Source: Calothrix parasitica NIES-267
GTDB taxonomy: Bacteria; Cyanobacteriota; Cyanobacteriia; Cyanobacteriales; Nostocaceae
Length of the DNA: 64,000 nucleotides
Reading direction: 5' to 3'
Assembly (NCBI RefSeq): GCF_002368095.1
Contig: NZ_AP018227.1
Span: 1 to 64,000 of the forward strand
Shown: positions 46,034-55,853 of the stretch, one piece after another
How positions within the stretch are numbered: position 1 is the first letter of the stretch
Layout: every line of letters starts with the position of its first letter
Program-made: the position numbers and the translations under genes
Notes under the pieces: model-generated
What the model was told of the DNA's origin: nothing
Databases searched by the model: none
The model's input: the letters and a program-made list of their open reading frames with translations, nothing else

Positions 46034-46246
46034 TATTCAATAATTTATCCGGAATCTTTTAGAGGTAGTGCGACGATAATACCCGCGAAGCTACCGGACA
46101 AGCTGTTTGAATTGTACTTAATTACTAAAAAAGATAGAAAATCTATTGGAAATGAAATAGAGAGTAGGGAATAGAGAATCAAAAATAAAGTTAGGAATTT
46201 AAAATCTATAATTCCTAACTCATAACTCATAATTACTAACTCCTAT
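46034..46246. other. Spacer between the permease and TIGR04376-like genes
   Basis: 213 bases with GAGTAGGGAATAGAG and CTAACTCATAACTCATAATT-type repeats at its right end. No gene is supported. Confidence 0.5.
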
Positions 46247-46831
46247 TTACTTTCCCATATTCCGTTTCATTTCATCTAATTCAGCTTCAGTTTCCCAACG
46301 AATAAATTTTTCTTCTAAATCATCGTATTTATTAGAACTTGGATATGTGCTGCTAGCATTCCACCAACCTGCATCTGTTTCTATTCGTTGTTGTGCTTGA
46401 GATTTGGCACGTTCTGCTTGAGCTTGAGCAGATTTAGTTTGTACTTCCTGTCGTCTTTGTCGAACTTTTTGCAATAATTCCTTAGCTTGGGTAATCCGTT
46501 CTTTTACACCTTGCATTTGTCCCCAAAGCTGGTTCCCTTGTCGCAATAGCGCTGCTTCTCTTTCTTGCGCTTTTACCGCTAAATCCTCTCTACCACCATT
46601 TTTAGCTTTTTGTACTCGGATGTGCCACCTCTGGATTTCTTGCGCTGTGGACAGAATTTCATCCTGCTTGCGCTTTTCTTCTAATTGCAAATCTGCAATT
46701 AACTTTAAAGTATCTTCTTCCTGTTCCCGTAACTGTTCTAGTAGTGCATCTAATTCCAAGTGCGGGTTATTCCGCAAGAACTCTTCTAAGCGACTTTCCA
46801 GAAACTTGCTCAAATCGTCAAATAAGCCCAC
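46247..46831 (-). CDS. TIGR04376-family coiled-coil protein
   Basis: 194 residues, rich in Glu, Gln, Lys and Arg. It starts MGLFDDLSKFLESRLEEFLR, the start typical of a cyanobacterial family (TIGR04376) of unknown function. Residues 30-150 form a long coiled coil; the last 40 residues contain WWNASSTYPSSNKYDDLEEK and an acidic helix. It weakly recalls IM30/PspA-like helical proteins, but I do not claim homology. It is probably cytoplasmic. No operon partner is evident. Confidence 0.8.
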   Translation of the reverse strand: MGLFDDLSKFLESRLEEFLRNNPHLELDALLEQLREQEEDTLKLIADLQLEEKRKQDEILSTAQEIQRWHIRVQKAKNGGREDLAVKAQEREAALLRQGNQLWGQMQGVKERITQAKELLQKVRQRRQEVQTKSAQAQAERAKSQAQQRIETDAGWWNASSTYPSSNKYDDLEEKFIRWETEAELDEMKRNMGK

Positions 46832-46943
46832 TTTCCCTTAACTCCAAAGCTATTCATAATTTATTTCACTCTAAATCATTGTAGTGATTATTATCGGTAA
46901 TGCGAAAGTAGATTTTGCTTTATTTGGGAATAGAAAAGGTTCG

Positions 46944-46989
46944 TAGTTGCGCTTTCGCGGTTCTTCTCGGAATCACTAAAGTGCAACTA
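46944..46989. terminator. Inverted repeat related to the one at 39.3 kb
   Basis: TAGTTGCGCTTT (46944-46955) pairs with AAAGTGCAACTA (46978-46989) with one G-T pair. It follows the NYN-protein gene on the minus strand, 29 bases after its stop, and probably ends its transcript. The arm sequence is shared with the repeat at 39264-39322. Confidence 0.6.
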
Positions 46990-47017
46990 TAAATCATTAT
47001 CTAAAGCTAATTTATCA

Positions 47018-48343
47018 TTAACTTAATTGAAGATTACTACCAGATTTAGCTATTTGAAATTCTGTATCTTTGATAATCGAATTCAAAAACAATTTAAATT
47101 TACTAAAACCTAATTCTTTGTAGTCAAAGCCTGAAATTTTCTCTAGAAAAATATTATGTACGGCTGGAAATGCCATACCATCTTTTCTTAAAGAACTTTG
47201 ATAAGGCTCGTTATTTCTCAAATAGTTTAAAACTTCCTGGTGCTGATGATTTATGAACTGCTGTGTTTCAACTTTAGATGTAGAATTATTTAGCTTACCT
47301 CCATTTGGCTGTATTGGGTCGGGTAGTCTGACAAAATAATCACAAAGAGCAGGAAGCAACTTATTAGTATGATTATCATAAGCGCATCCAATGACTATTT
47401 TTCCATGCTCATGTAGCTTTTTGGCCAGACAAGAAAATCCACCATCACCAGATACAATTGCAAAAACTTCTAAGGTCGGTTTACTGTGAATTAATTCAAT
47501 TGCATCAATTACTAGTTGAATATCCGCTGCATTTTTATGATGATTAAAACCAAAAATTTGCATTGGTTCAATTCCAAACTTTTGAATGCTAGGTTTAATT
47601 CTTCTTAATCTATTATCGCTCCAATCAGCATAAGCGTATTGTCCGGCAATTTTGTTTACTAAATTATATCTTTTTATATCCTGAATGATATCCTTGAAAG
47701 AGAAATTAAATTTGGGATTGCTACTGCCTTGTGTCAAATTTTCTATGTCGTAAAGGATTACTGTATTAAAGCTTTGTGATGCTGATTGCGTTTCTCTAAT
47801 TGCTGAAAATATCGGTTGAAAATCTATTTTTTGTGTAGGCTCTTTTTGAAGGTCTATTACTTTTTTAAGTTGTGTTTTTAAATCGTAAGATTGTTTTTTC
47901 TCTTGCTCAAATTGCTGTGTTAAATCGTTAATTTTAAATTGATTTTGAGTGGTATTTTTTTCTAACTCTTCAATTGTTTGAGATAATATGTCTTGACGTT
48001 GGTGATAAGCAGTTACTAAAGCTTGTAGAATGCTAGCCCAACCTTGAGGAAAATTATCGCGATTAATAACTGTAAGTGCTGATTCATAACCAGCAATTGC
48101 AACCTCTAAATTAATAGCAGGGTTTCCTTGTTCAAACTTTTGAATCAAATTACTAAATTTGACAATTACCCTAGCTATATTAATCGCATTTGCTGGTTCT
48201 CTAGCAAACTGACGATTTGCAACTTCTCGTAACCCAACTGCGAAACTATTATCAAGCTTATCCAAATTCTCTATTAAAAGCGGATATATATCTTGATTTT
48301 GGCTAGTAGATTTTAAAAAATGGAGTATTAAATCTTGATGCAT
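47018..48343 (-). CDS. LabA-like NYN-domain protein with C-terminal LOTUS (OST-HTH) domain
   Basis: 441 residues. The N-terminal 115 residues are helical; a coiled coil follows (about 118-170, FEQEKKQSYDLKTQLKK). The NYN nuclease-like domain (about 190-335) has VILYDIENLTQGS with the acidic residue, KNAADIQLVIDAIELI and FAIVSGDGGFSCLAKKL, matching LabA/DUF88 proteins with all core aspartates. The C-terminal 75 residues (SSLRKDGMAFPAVHNIFLEK onward) look like an OST-HTH/LOTUS RNA-binding domain. A role in RNA cleavage is likely. LabA itself affects clock output in Synechococcus; a link here is only suggestive. Confidence 0.85.
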   Translation of the reverse strand: MHQDLILHFLKSTSQNQDIYPLLIENLDKLDNSFAVGLREVANRQFAREPANAINIARVIVKFSNLIQKFEQGNPAINLEVAIAGYESALTVINRDNFPQGWASILQALVTAYHQRQDILSQTIEELEKNTTQNQFKINDLTQQFEQEKKQSYDLKTQLKKVIDLQKEPTQKIDFQPIFSAIRETQSASQSFNTVILYDIENLTQGSSNPKFNFSFKDIIQDIKRYNLVNKIAGQYAYADWSDNRLRRIKPSIQKFGIEPMQIFGFNHHKNAADIQLVIDAIELIHSKPTLEVFAIVSGDGGFSCLAKKLHEHGKIVIGCAYDNHTNKLLPALCDYFVRLPDPIQPNGGKLNNSTSKVETQQFINHQHQEVLNYLRNNEPYQSSLRKDGMAFPAVHNIFLEKISGFDYKELGFSKFKLFLNSIIKDTEFQIAKSGSNLQLS

Positions 48344-48457
48344 TGCTGTAATTCCGATAATGCAACGATAAACTTAGTTTTCCCAAATTTTCACCACATT
48401 CAACAGTTCTCAATTATCAGTTGTTCATCCATTTACCTTAACAGGGGTCAGTAACTG

Positions 48458-48904
48458 TTAACCGATCTGGCGTTCTACATTTGCTTCCATTGTGCTGATT
48501 AGAAAATGACCTGCCATGACTCCACTAGTTAAATGGTAAGTATCATTAGAGACGCGATGTAAAGTTTCAAAACCGCTGCGACGTTGGCGATCGCCTAAAA
48601 CCCAATAACGCTGAACTATTGTCTCAGGTCCAATCCAGCCTTCTCCCTCTACTTGCCCTAATAAATTGTGTTGTAGTAAAAATGTATACTGACGCTCTCC
48701 ATCATCCAAGCGTCCTTTGTACTGCAAAGCAATTTCCGGATGTTCGGATGAAGGGAAAATAAGTTTTGTCACCATAGTGAACCAGTTATCTCGATTCCAA
48801 GCAACCAAAGTCATACCTTTAACGCTGATTGGCATACCATTACGTTCCAACCAATTTCCTTGTAATGTCCAGCGTCCTGGTTCGAGTAAAAAAGTATGAG
48901 CCAC
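48458..48904 (-). CDS. Lipocalin-like small protein, unknown function
   Basis: 148 residues, beta-rich, with alternating hydrophobic residues (LEPGRWTLQGNWLERNGMPI, IALQYKGRLDDGERQYTFLL, YWVLGDRQRRSGFETLHRVS). The pattern suggests an eight-strand barrel of the lipocalin/FABP kind, as seen in cyanobacterial proteins of unknown role; a ligand-binding function is inferred only. It has no signal peptide. It stands between the NYN gene and anmK on the same strand, with gaps of about 90-115 bases. A GCGATCGC octamer occurs inside (48589). Confidence 0.75.
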   Translation of the reverse strand: MAHTFLLEPGRWTLQGNWLERNGMPISVKGMTLVAWNRDNWFTMVTKLIFPSSEHPEIALQYKGRLDDGERQYTFLLQHNLLGQVEGEGWIGPETIVQRYWVLGDRQRRSGFETLHRVSNDTYHLTSGVMAGHFLISTMEANVERQIG

Positions 48905-48994
48905 CTGTGGATAATTCCCGTGTTTTTGCAGTATCGCGAAGCTAGTTCAGTATAGCCCACCGACAGTCATCAGTGACCAGCGAGCAGCGAACAG

Positions 48995-50140
48995 TTACCA
49001 GTAAATATTTCCTAAAAGCACTTCCTTGGTAGCTCCGGTTGCAGCGGGTAGATTTCCGGGGGAATCTGTGTATCTCCAATAGGCTAGAACTGCGAAGGCT
49101 ATAGCTTCTTTAAAGTCGGCGCTAATCATAATTTCATCGGTAGTGGAAACTGGTATTGATACTAATTGTTTCTGTAAACGATGTTTAAGGTAAAGGTTGC
49201 GACTACCACCACCACATAAAAATACTCGATGTGGCATTTGTGGTAAAAAACTACGGTAGCTGTGAGCGATTGAAACTGCTGTTAATTCTGTAAGAGTTGC
49301 TAAAAAGTCTGCTGGATTTAGTTTAAATCTTTGAGAATCTTTTAAGCATTGATGCAAGTAATCAACTCCGAATAACTCTCTACCTGTAGATTTTGGTGGT
49401 GGTAGCTGAAAATAGTCTTGCTGCTTCCATTGTTCTACTAATTCCAAACAAGGAGTACCGCTTGCTGCCCAGTTTCCGTCTTCGTCGTAAGTTTTTGCTC
49501 CATCAGTTAAATGTTCTACAGCTAAATCTAATAGGCTATTTCCCGGACCTGTGTCCCAACCGCGAATCTTCGAGAGCCAATCCCCTCCACGAGCGGGAAT
49601 ATAGGTAACATTGCCAATTCCACCAATATTTTGAATACAGCGAGACTCAGAAGGATGACTGAGCAAAGCTGCATCTACACGAGGTACTAAAGGAGCACCT
49701 TGACCGCTGGCTGCAATGTCAGCAGCGCGGAAATTATTTATGGTGGTGATACCTGTTAAATGGCTAATTACTGTTCCACGACCAATTTGTAAGCTGTAAC
49801 CAAGTTTACCTTCAGCAAATTTTCCAGTCAGGGGTCGGTGATAAACTGTTTGACCGTGAGAACCAATTAAAGTCGCACTTTGATGACCTATTTGAATATT
49901 AATTGCAGCTTCAGCAAAAGCCCTAGCAATAGCATCATCTAATTCTGCCAACTCAAACATTGAAATAGCTTTACCAGCACAAACTTCTAAAATAAGTTCT
50001 CTTATTTCTGTGGGATAGGGGTATGTTTCACCAGCTATTAATTCTGCTTTTATATCTAAACCCCTACCAGAAATATCAACTAGAGCAGCATCTATACCGT
50101 CTACCGATGTACCACTCATCAAACCAATTACGCGAGTCAT
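48995..50140 (-). CDS. anmK: Anhydro-N-acetylmuramic acid kinase
   Basis: 381 residues from ATG at 50140 ([20 protein letters not shown]); the frame is open another 20 codons upstream but these are spacer repeats. It phosphorylates and opens 1,6-anhydro-MurNAc from cell wall turnover to give MurNAc 6-phosphate. Signatures: [14 protein letters not shown] (ATP), [20 protein letters not shown] and [12 protein letters not shown]. The length matches the family (about 370-390). It belongs to the peptidoglycan recycling pathway; no partner genes are adjacent. Confidence 0.94.
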   Translation of the reverse strand: MTRVIGLMSGTSVDGIDAALVDISGRGLDIKAELIAGETYPYPTEIRELILEVCAGKAISMFELAELDDAIARAFAEAAINIQIGHQSATLIGSHGQTVYHRPLTGKFAEGKLGYSLQIGRGTVISHLTGITTINNFRAADIAASGQGAPLVPRVDAALLSHPSESRCIQNIGGIGNVTYIPARGGDWLSKIRGWDTGPGNSLLDLAVEHLTDGAKTYDEDGNWAASGTPCLELVEQWKQQDYFQLPPPKSTGRELFGVDYLHQCLKDSQRFKLNPADFLATLTELTAVSIAHSYRSFLPQMPHRVFLCGGGSRNLYLKHRLQKQLVSIPVSTTDEIMISADFKEAIAFAVLAYWRYTDSPGNLPAATGATKEVLLGNIYW

Positions 50141-50446
50141 GGGATTTTGGATTTTAGATTTTGAGGACACTGTGGTCTTGGGGGTTTCCCCCATGAACAA
50201 GTGTCCGGGGGATTTTGGATTATGTTTTAATCTGGTCTGTCTTATTATTTTTAATTGATTTATTTTTACGGTAAATCTTGGGAGACATTATGTATAACGT
50301 TTCTACAAATCCATAAAAATTATTAATCAAACGCACCACCACTAATTCATTTTATTAATCCTGGCAGTTTGTAGAGACGTAAAATTATTCCCGCTCTGCT
50401 AATACACATGCCAAAAACTGCGGAAAAAACCAACCCCTTTTCTCTT
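50141..50446. other. Spacer between anmK and kdpC with a nested hairpin
   Basis: GGACACT (50165-50171) pairs with AGTGTCC (50200-50206), enclosing a GGGGG-TTT-CCCCC hairpin. GGATTTTGGATTTTAG-type repeats lie on both sides. The remaining DNA up to kdpC has no gene, and no kdpD follows kdpC. Confidence 0.5.
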
Positions 50447-51046
50447 TTACCTACGATTAATTTCTTGGAGGTCAAGAGCGTAATTCAATCTCAAAACATT
50501 TACTCTAGGCTCACCAAATATCTTTAAAAATCTCCCTTCGGTATATTTGAAAATTAAACGATAAATTTGGTCGGTTCGCAAGTTACGAGCACTAGCAACT
50601 CTTTCTGACTGCTCTTTAGCAGACTCTAATGAAATATGGGGGTCTAAACCAGAACCAGAAGTATAAATTAAATCAGGAGTTGGCTCTACATTTTCTTCTT
50701 GAAGCTCGTTAGCTGTTTCCACAATTCGATTTATTAGTTTGGGGTTGCTGGGAGCAAGATTGCTAGAACCAGATATTCCTGTGGGTGTAGCTCTTTTTCC
50801 TTGACTATACAGCACGCTACTTGGTCTGCTATGGAAATACTCTTCAGATGTAAAGGTTTGACCTATTAAAGCCGAACCGATTGGTTCGCTGTTTAAATCA
50901 AGAATTATACTACCCTTAGCTTGATATTGGAACAAAGGAATTTGAGCAATTAAAAGTATAAATAATGGATAGATAATCGCAGTAAGCAACCACAAAATCA
51001 AGCTAACGCGAATTGCTCTAGCAATCCCTCGAAGTTTAAACACCAT
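50447..51046 (-). CDS. kdpC: Potassium-transporting ATPase subunit C
   Basis: 199 residues. One N-terminal membrane helix (about 12-33) is followed by the soluble domain with GSALIGQTFTSEEYFHSRPS, ASGSNLAPSNP-like GSSNLAPSNP and DLIYTSGSGLDPHIS, all typical of KdpC. It assists ATP binding by KdpB in the high-affinity K+ pump. It is last in kdpABC, 130 bases after kdpB. Those 130 bases are simple repeats (GGAGTTAGGAGTTAGG, then GATAACTGATAACTG). Confidence 0.94.
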   Translation of the reverse strand: MVFKLRGIARAIRVSLILWLLTAIIYPLFILLIAQIPLFQYQAKGSIILDLNSEPIGSALIGQTFTSEEYFHSRPSSVLYSQGKRATPTGISGSSNLAPSNPKLINRIVETANELQEENVEPTPDLIYTSGSGLDPHISLESAKEQSERVASARNLRTDQIYRLIFKYTEGRFLKIFGEPRVNVLRLNYALDLQEINRR

Positions 51047-51176
51047 ACGATTTTAGATTTTGGATTTTGGATTTTGGATTAAGAGAGTTAGGAGTTAGGA
51101 GTTAGGAGTTAGGAATTAAAAATCCGACCGATGAACAACTGATAACTGATAACTGATAACTGATAACTGTTAACTG

Positions 51177-53288
51177 TTAAGCTAAAACTGTTAAAGAAAT
51201 TATCAGGTCAATTAATTTAATTACAATAAACGGAATAATTAAGCCTGCTAAACCATAAATTAGAAAATTTCGTTGCAGAAGTTGGTTGGGTGCTATTGGT
51301 GTAAAAGGTACACCTTTTAGGGCTAAGGGTATTAATACTGGAATAATTAATGCATTATAAATCAATACTGAAAGCACCGCAGAATTTGTGCTTGTCAAGT
51401 TCATTAAGTTAAGTTTACTTAGGTTTGTGGGAGCAAATATTACTGGAATAATTGCAAAGTATTTAGCTATATTGTTGAAGACTGAAAATGTAATTAAGGC
51501 ACCACGAGTCATCAGTACTTGTTTACCAATGCCGATGATATCAATTAATTTAGTGGGGTCTGAGTCTAAATCGATGATATTAGCTGCTTCCTTTGCTGCT
51601 TGGGTTCCATTATTCATGGCTACTGCAACATTTGCTTGAGCTAATGCGGCTGCATCGTTTGTACCATCCCCTGTCATTGCGACTAATTTACCTTCTGCTT
51701 GTTCTCTTTGAACTACAGCGATTTTGTCTTCGGGGGTTGCTTCAGCAATAAATTCTTTAACACCTGCTTCTCTGGCAATTACAGAGGTAGTTATATGATT
51801 GTCGCCGGTAATCATGATAGTACGCACCCCTAGTCTTCGCAATTGCCCAAAGCGCTCGCGAATGCCCGGTTTGATATTATCTTTTAAATAAATAATCCCA
51901 TAAATTTCATTATTCATGGATACGGCTAATGGTGTACCTCCTTGTTGGGATACCATTTCGTAGGCTGAATTCAGTTCGGTTGAAAAGCTTCCACCATATC
52001 GTTGAATAAAACTTTTAACAGCGTCTACAGCACCTTTACGAACCATCGAACCGTTGGGTAAATTAGTACCACCTATCCTGTTTCTGGCGCTGAATTTTAT
52101 TGGTAAGGCTGCTTGATAATCAAAATCAATTCTTGCTCCCAGCCTTTGTGCCAAACGAACTATTGATTTCCCCTCTGAGGTGTCATCAAATATACTTGCA
52201 GCTAGAGCTACATAAGCTATCTCCTGCATTGTATGACCGTTGATAGGAATAAAACCATCTGCTAAACGGTTTCCTCGGGTTACGGTTCCAGTTTTGTCAA
52301 GAATTAAGGTATTAACATCCCCGCAAGCTTCTACGGCTCTTGCTGAAGTAGCAATCAAATTTAGTTGGGCAACACGGTCCATACCTCCGATAGTAGTTGC
52401 ACTAAGTAAGCTAGCAAGAGTTGTAGGAATTAGTGCGACAAAAACAGCAATTACTACAGGTACGCTAATAGGAGTTTTAACGTAATATGCTAATACTGGG
52501 AAAGTCGCCACAACTGATAAAAATATCAGGCTGATTAATGCTAGTAAAACCGTGAGAGTAGCTTCGTTCGGAGTTTTCTTGCGTTCTCTTCTTTCTATAA
52601 CGTAAATCATCCGATTGATAAATCCTTTATCGGGATCGACTGTAATCCTGATTATTAATTCATCCGAAATAATACGGCTACCGCCGGTAACATAACTGGC
52701 AACATCCGAACCAGCTTCTTTAAGGATTGGCGCGGACTCCCCAGTGATTGCTCCTTCATCGACGCTAGCAGCACCCATAATTACTTCCCCGTCGGTGGGA
52801 ACAATATCACCAGCTACTGCATACACAGTATCGCCGCGTTGCAAACTCGTAGCAGGAACTTCAGAAACGGTACCGTCAGGGAAAAGTTTCTTAGCATTGA
52901 TATCGGACTTAATCGAACGCAATACATCAGCTTGTGCTTTTCCACGACTTTGAGCAAAAGCTTCAGCAAAGTTAGCCAGCCAAATTGTTATAAACAAAAC
53001 GGTGGTAACTGCACCGTTAAAAAGCTGTGCGTTCGAGTTCGCAGGTGAGCCAAATAATAGCGGGAAAATAGTCGCCGCTAAAGTGATAAAGCTACTGACC
53101 CAAACCACCAACAATACAGGATTTTTAATGATGTGCTTGGGATTAAATTTAGCAAAAGCGTCTTTTATTGCTCTACCGTAAAGACCTTTTTTACTTGCTT
53201 TTACCTTTTTGCGTGAAGAACGAAGTTCTTTAGAAGCAGAAGTAGCAAGTTTAGATTTGGAGGTGGTCGCGACTGGGTTCATAGGCAT
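51177..53288 (-). CDS. kdpB: Potassium-transporting P-type ATPase subunit B
   Basis: 703 residues, the catalytic P-type ATPase of the Kdp pump. Motifs in order: TGESAPILKEAG (actuator), the phosphorylation site LILDKTGTVTRGN, ATPEDKIAVVQREQAEGK, and MTGDGTNDAAALAQANVAVA (hinge). Membrane helices are at about 60-110, 240-300 and 590-700. The N-terminus is longer than in E. coli, with a basic stretch (SKELRSSRKKVKASKKGLYG) before the first helix. It lies 145 bases behind kdpA, and the gap is filled with simple repeats. Confidence 0.95.
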   Translation of the reverse strand: MPMNPVATTSKSKLATSASKELRSSRKKVKASKKGLYGRAIKDAFAKFNPKHIIKNPVLLVVWVSSFITLAATIFPLLFGSPANSNAQLFNGAVTTVLFITIWLANFAEAFAQSRGKAQADVLRSIKSDINAKKLFPDGTVSEVPATSLQRGDTVYAVAGDIVPTDGEVIMGAASVDEGAITGESAPILKEAGSDVASYVTGGSRIISDELIIRITVDPDKGFINRMIYVIERRERKKTPNEATLTVLLALISLIFLSVVATFPVLAYYVKTPISVPVVIAVFVALIPTTLASLLSATTIGGMDRVAQLNLIATSARAVEACGDVNTLILDKTGTVTRGNRLADGFIPINGHTMQEIAYVALAASIFDDTSEGKSIVRLAQRLGARIDFDYQAALPIKFSARNRIGGTNLPNGSMVRKGAVDAVKSFIQRYGGSFSTELNSAYEMVSQQGGTPLAVSMNNEIYGIIYLKDNIKPGIRERFGQLRRLGVRTIMITGDNHITTSVIAREAGVKEFIAEATPEDKIAVVQREQAEGKLVAMTGDGTNDAAALAQANVAVAMNNGTQAAKEAANIIDLDSDPTKLIDIIGIGKQVLMTRGALITFSVFNNIAKYFAIIPVIFAPTNLSKLNLMNLTSTNSAVLSVLIYNALIIPVLIPLALKGVPFTPIAPNQLLQRNFLIYGLAGLIIPFIVIKLIDLIISLTVLA

Positions 53289-53432
53289 TTTAGGGGAGAA
53301 GGGAGAAGGGGGAGAGGGGGAGATGGGGAGAGGGGGAGATGGGGAGAAATATTTTTAATTATTAACTCCTAACTCCTAACTCCTAACTCATTACTTATTA
53401 CTCATTACTCATTACTCATTACTTATTACTCA
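53289..53432. repeat. Simple tandem repeats inside the kdp operon
   Basis: Minus-strand order: GTAATGAGTAATGAGTAATAA units (about 53390-53437), TTAGGAGTTAGGAG units (about 53358-53388), then a purine/pyrimidine-biased run with GGGGAGATGGGGAGAGGG (53290-53346). They separate kdpA and kdpB, which normally touch or overlap. The first repeat copies begin within the last codons of kdpA. Confidence 0.75.
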
Positions 53433-55118
53433 TTACTGTGCTGCTAATCTAAATCCTTCGGCTAAGGGACCGTTGACTAAGATGGGAAAGAAAATTAGAA
53501 AGCTTAAAAGAAAAATTACAATTGCTGTCAAACTAGTAAATAAAAGTGTGTCGGTTTTCAGGGTAGCAGGAATTGCTGGTACTGATTTTGTACTTGCCAT
53601 TGTGTCTGCTAAAAGTAAGATTGCGAATATACTAACGTAGCGTCCGAGTAACATAGTCGCAGAAGTACTTAAGTTCCACCACAAGGTATTATCTGCCAGT
53701 CCTTCAAAGCCGGAACCATTGTTGCTACTAGCCGAAATATATTCGTAAACTACTTGAGAAATACCATGAAAGCCTGGGTTGCTGATTCCAGACAAGGATA
53801 TTGGATAAGCTAAAGCAATACCACTAGGAATTAATGCTGCTATGGGATGAATTAGTACTATCACACTCGCTAAAACAACTGAGTTTTTTGTGATTTTGCG
53901 TCCGAAAAATTCCGGAGTGCTACCTATCATTAATCCCGCCCAAAATGCTGTTAAATATTGATAAATTAGTAAATACACTATTCCTGTTCCGATTCCACCC
54001 CAAATTACCTGTAAAAACATACTTAGTAATGTGGAAAAACCTCCCGAAGGCATTAAGGAATCGTGCATTCCGTTAACTGCACCATTCATGGTTGCGGTAG
54101 TTATGACTGACCATAGCGCTGTTTGTGCCCACCCAAATCTGACTTCTTTACCTTCTAAATTAGGTAGTTGCTCAAATCCTAAATTGGAATTTACTATAGG
54201 ATTACCTTGGAATTCACCAGCTGCGGTTATCCAAACTAAAACCAGGAAGAAGATAAATAACATCCAAAACAGCCGCCAAGCTTGCTTAATATTATTAGAG
54301 AATGCACCATAGACAAAAATCATCGCTATCGGAATAGACATCATCGCGATAATTGCGATTAAATTAGTAATAATATTGGGATTTTCAAAGGGATGGGCGG
54401 AATTTGCACCAAAAAAACCACCACCGTTTGTGCCCAAAAGTTTAATGATTTCAAAAGATGCTATAGGCCCGGTAGCAATATACTGGGTTCTGCCTTCTAA
54501 AGTTTCTACTAATAAAGGCGCTGAAAGGGTCTGTGGAACTCCTTGAGCTAAGAATACTATAGCTCCAATGATTGAAATTGGCAGCAATATACGGGTAATT
54601 CCCCGAATTAAATCTACGTAATAATTCCCTAAAGGTTTACCGGTCAAACCGCGAATAAAAACAATACCTACTGCCAAACCCGTAGCTGCTGAAATAAACA
54701 TCAGAAAGGTTAAACCAGCCATACTGCTAAAATGACTAATGGTTTGTTCTCCTAAATAATGCTGCTGCCCGGTATTAGTTAAAAATGAAATTGTGGTATG
54801 TAGCGTTAAATCCCATCTAGGCGCACCAAAACTATTCGGATTCCACGGTAAAATCCCTTGAAAAGTAATTAGTAAATAAGCTAAAAATCCAATAAATAAG
54901 TTGCTTAGCAGCAAAGAATAGGCGTATTCTCTGCCTGTCATATTTTCTTGAGGTTTTACGTCTGCTAATTTATAAATAATTCGCTCTAATGGGTTCATCA
55001 CTTTATCAAGTAATGTTGCTTTACCCATGAATACGTTAGCTATATATTTACCAAAATTGACCGTAATAATTAACACCACAGCCAGGGTTAACCCTATCTG
55101 CAACAAACCTTGTCCCAT
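53433..55118 (-). CDS. kdpA: Potassium-transporting ATPase subunit A
   Basis: 561 residues, the K+-selective channel-like subunit. It has about ten membrane helices and the four selectivity loops: SFLTNTGQQHYLGE, KLLGTNGGGFFGANSAHPFE, ATMNGAVNGMHDSLMPSGG and SASSNNGSGFEGLADN. The length equals that of E. coli KdpA (557). ATG at 55118 gives MGQGLLQIGLTLAVV, the first helix. No kdpF-like short gene is seen before it. It is the first gene of kdpABC; upstream control is likely in the 735-base divergent region. Confidence 0.95.
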   Translation of the reverse strand: MGQGLLQIGLTLAVVLIITVNFGKYIANVFMGKATLLDKVMNPLERIIYKLADVKPQENMTGREYAYSLLLSNLFIGFLAYLLITFQGILPWNPNSFGAPRWDLTLHTTISFLTNTGQQHYLGEQTISHFSSMAGLTFLMFISAATGLAVGIVFIRGLTGKPLGNYYVDLIRGITRILLPISIIGAIVFLAQGVPQTLSAPLLVETLEGRTQYIATGPIASFEIIKLLGTNGGGFFGANSAHPFENPNIITNLIAIIAMMSIPIAMIFVYGAFSNNIKQAWRLFWMLFIFFLVLVWITAAGEFQGNPIVNSNLGFEQLPNLEGKEVRFGWAQTALWSVITTATMNGAVNGMHDSLMPSGGFSTLLSMFLQVIWGGIGTGIVYLLIYQYLTAFWAGLMIGSTPEFFGRKITKNSVVLASVIVLIHPIAALIPSGIALAYPISLSGISNPGFHGISQVVYEYISASSNNGSGFEGLADNTLWWNLSTSATMLLGRYVSIFAILLLADTMASTKSVPAIPATLKTDTLLFTSLTAIVIFLLSFLIFFPILVNGPLAEGFRLAAQ

Positions 55119-55853
55119 CTATTTTCTGCCCATATAAAGTTCGATAAACGATTACTAAGCCTTGCGTCTGTCTATTAATAGGAATACTAATTAGTTAATT
55201 GTAAAATAAATCACAAGTAATCGGAGAAACATTGTTTCGCTGAATTGCCCTGCTTATCTATTGCTATTAGATATTGACATATTCCTGATATTATGTGCTT
55301 GTGCTTCTATTTATGTGTTGTTTTTTAACAATAATTTATTTGCACTATAATTAGCATCTGGTATAAATCTTTAAATAAAATTAAGATTTTCTGCACGACC
55401 TGATTATCTGCATAGAGATTTACATTAACAACTAAACCGGTTTCAGATTTCGGATTAAAAAAGTATATTTCACTAGCTCTAGTTATGAGGATAATCTAGG
55501 ATTCTAAAATCGTGAAATCAATAATACATTTCCTAAAGTCGTAAATCAGCAAATTCCCGAATTGATTCACAAGGGTAATCCAAATTTCAACATTAAGAAT
55601 TCCTTCTTAGAATGGCTTTCACCGATATAACAGATATTAGCGGATACTGGTGTATAATAAAAGACCATTGAGCGAATTTTTCTCAGAAAATAATCAATTT
55701 GGAAATATTAGGGAGTAGGGAAAGAAAAATAATCGATTTGCGTAAATTCTCTACTTAAAACTTTTGGTAATATTGACCTAAGCTATTGATGCCAAGATGT
55801 AATAGAACATCTGGACAACATAGTGCCGCCGGACTATATAATTAATTGCCGTT
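55119..55853. other. Divergent regulatory region between kdpA and the PAS kinase gene
   Basis: AT-rich, with no recognised gene, KdpE-like site or riboswitch motif that I can point out. A GGGAGTAGGGAAAG stretch occurs near 55710. It should hold both promoters. Confidence 0.4.

Noticed and set aside
53290-53437. CRISPR-like array between kdpA and kdpB
   Set aside because: Units are 7-24 bases without unique spacers of constant length; these are STRR-type simple repeats.
55119-55300. c-di-AMP (ydaO) riboswitch or kdpF gene upstream of kdpA
   Set aside because: Looked for because kdp operons often have one; no matching conserved blocks and no short hydrophobic frame are visible.
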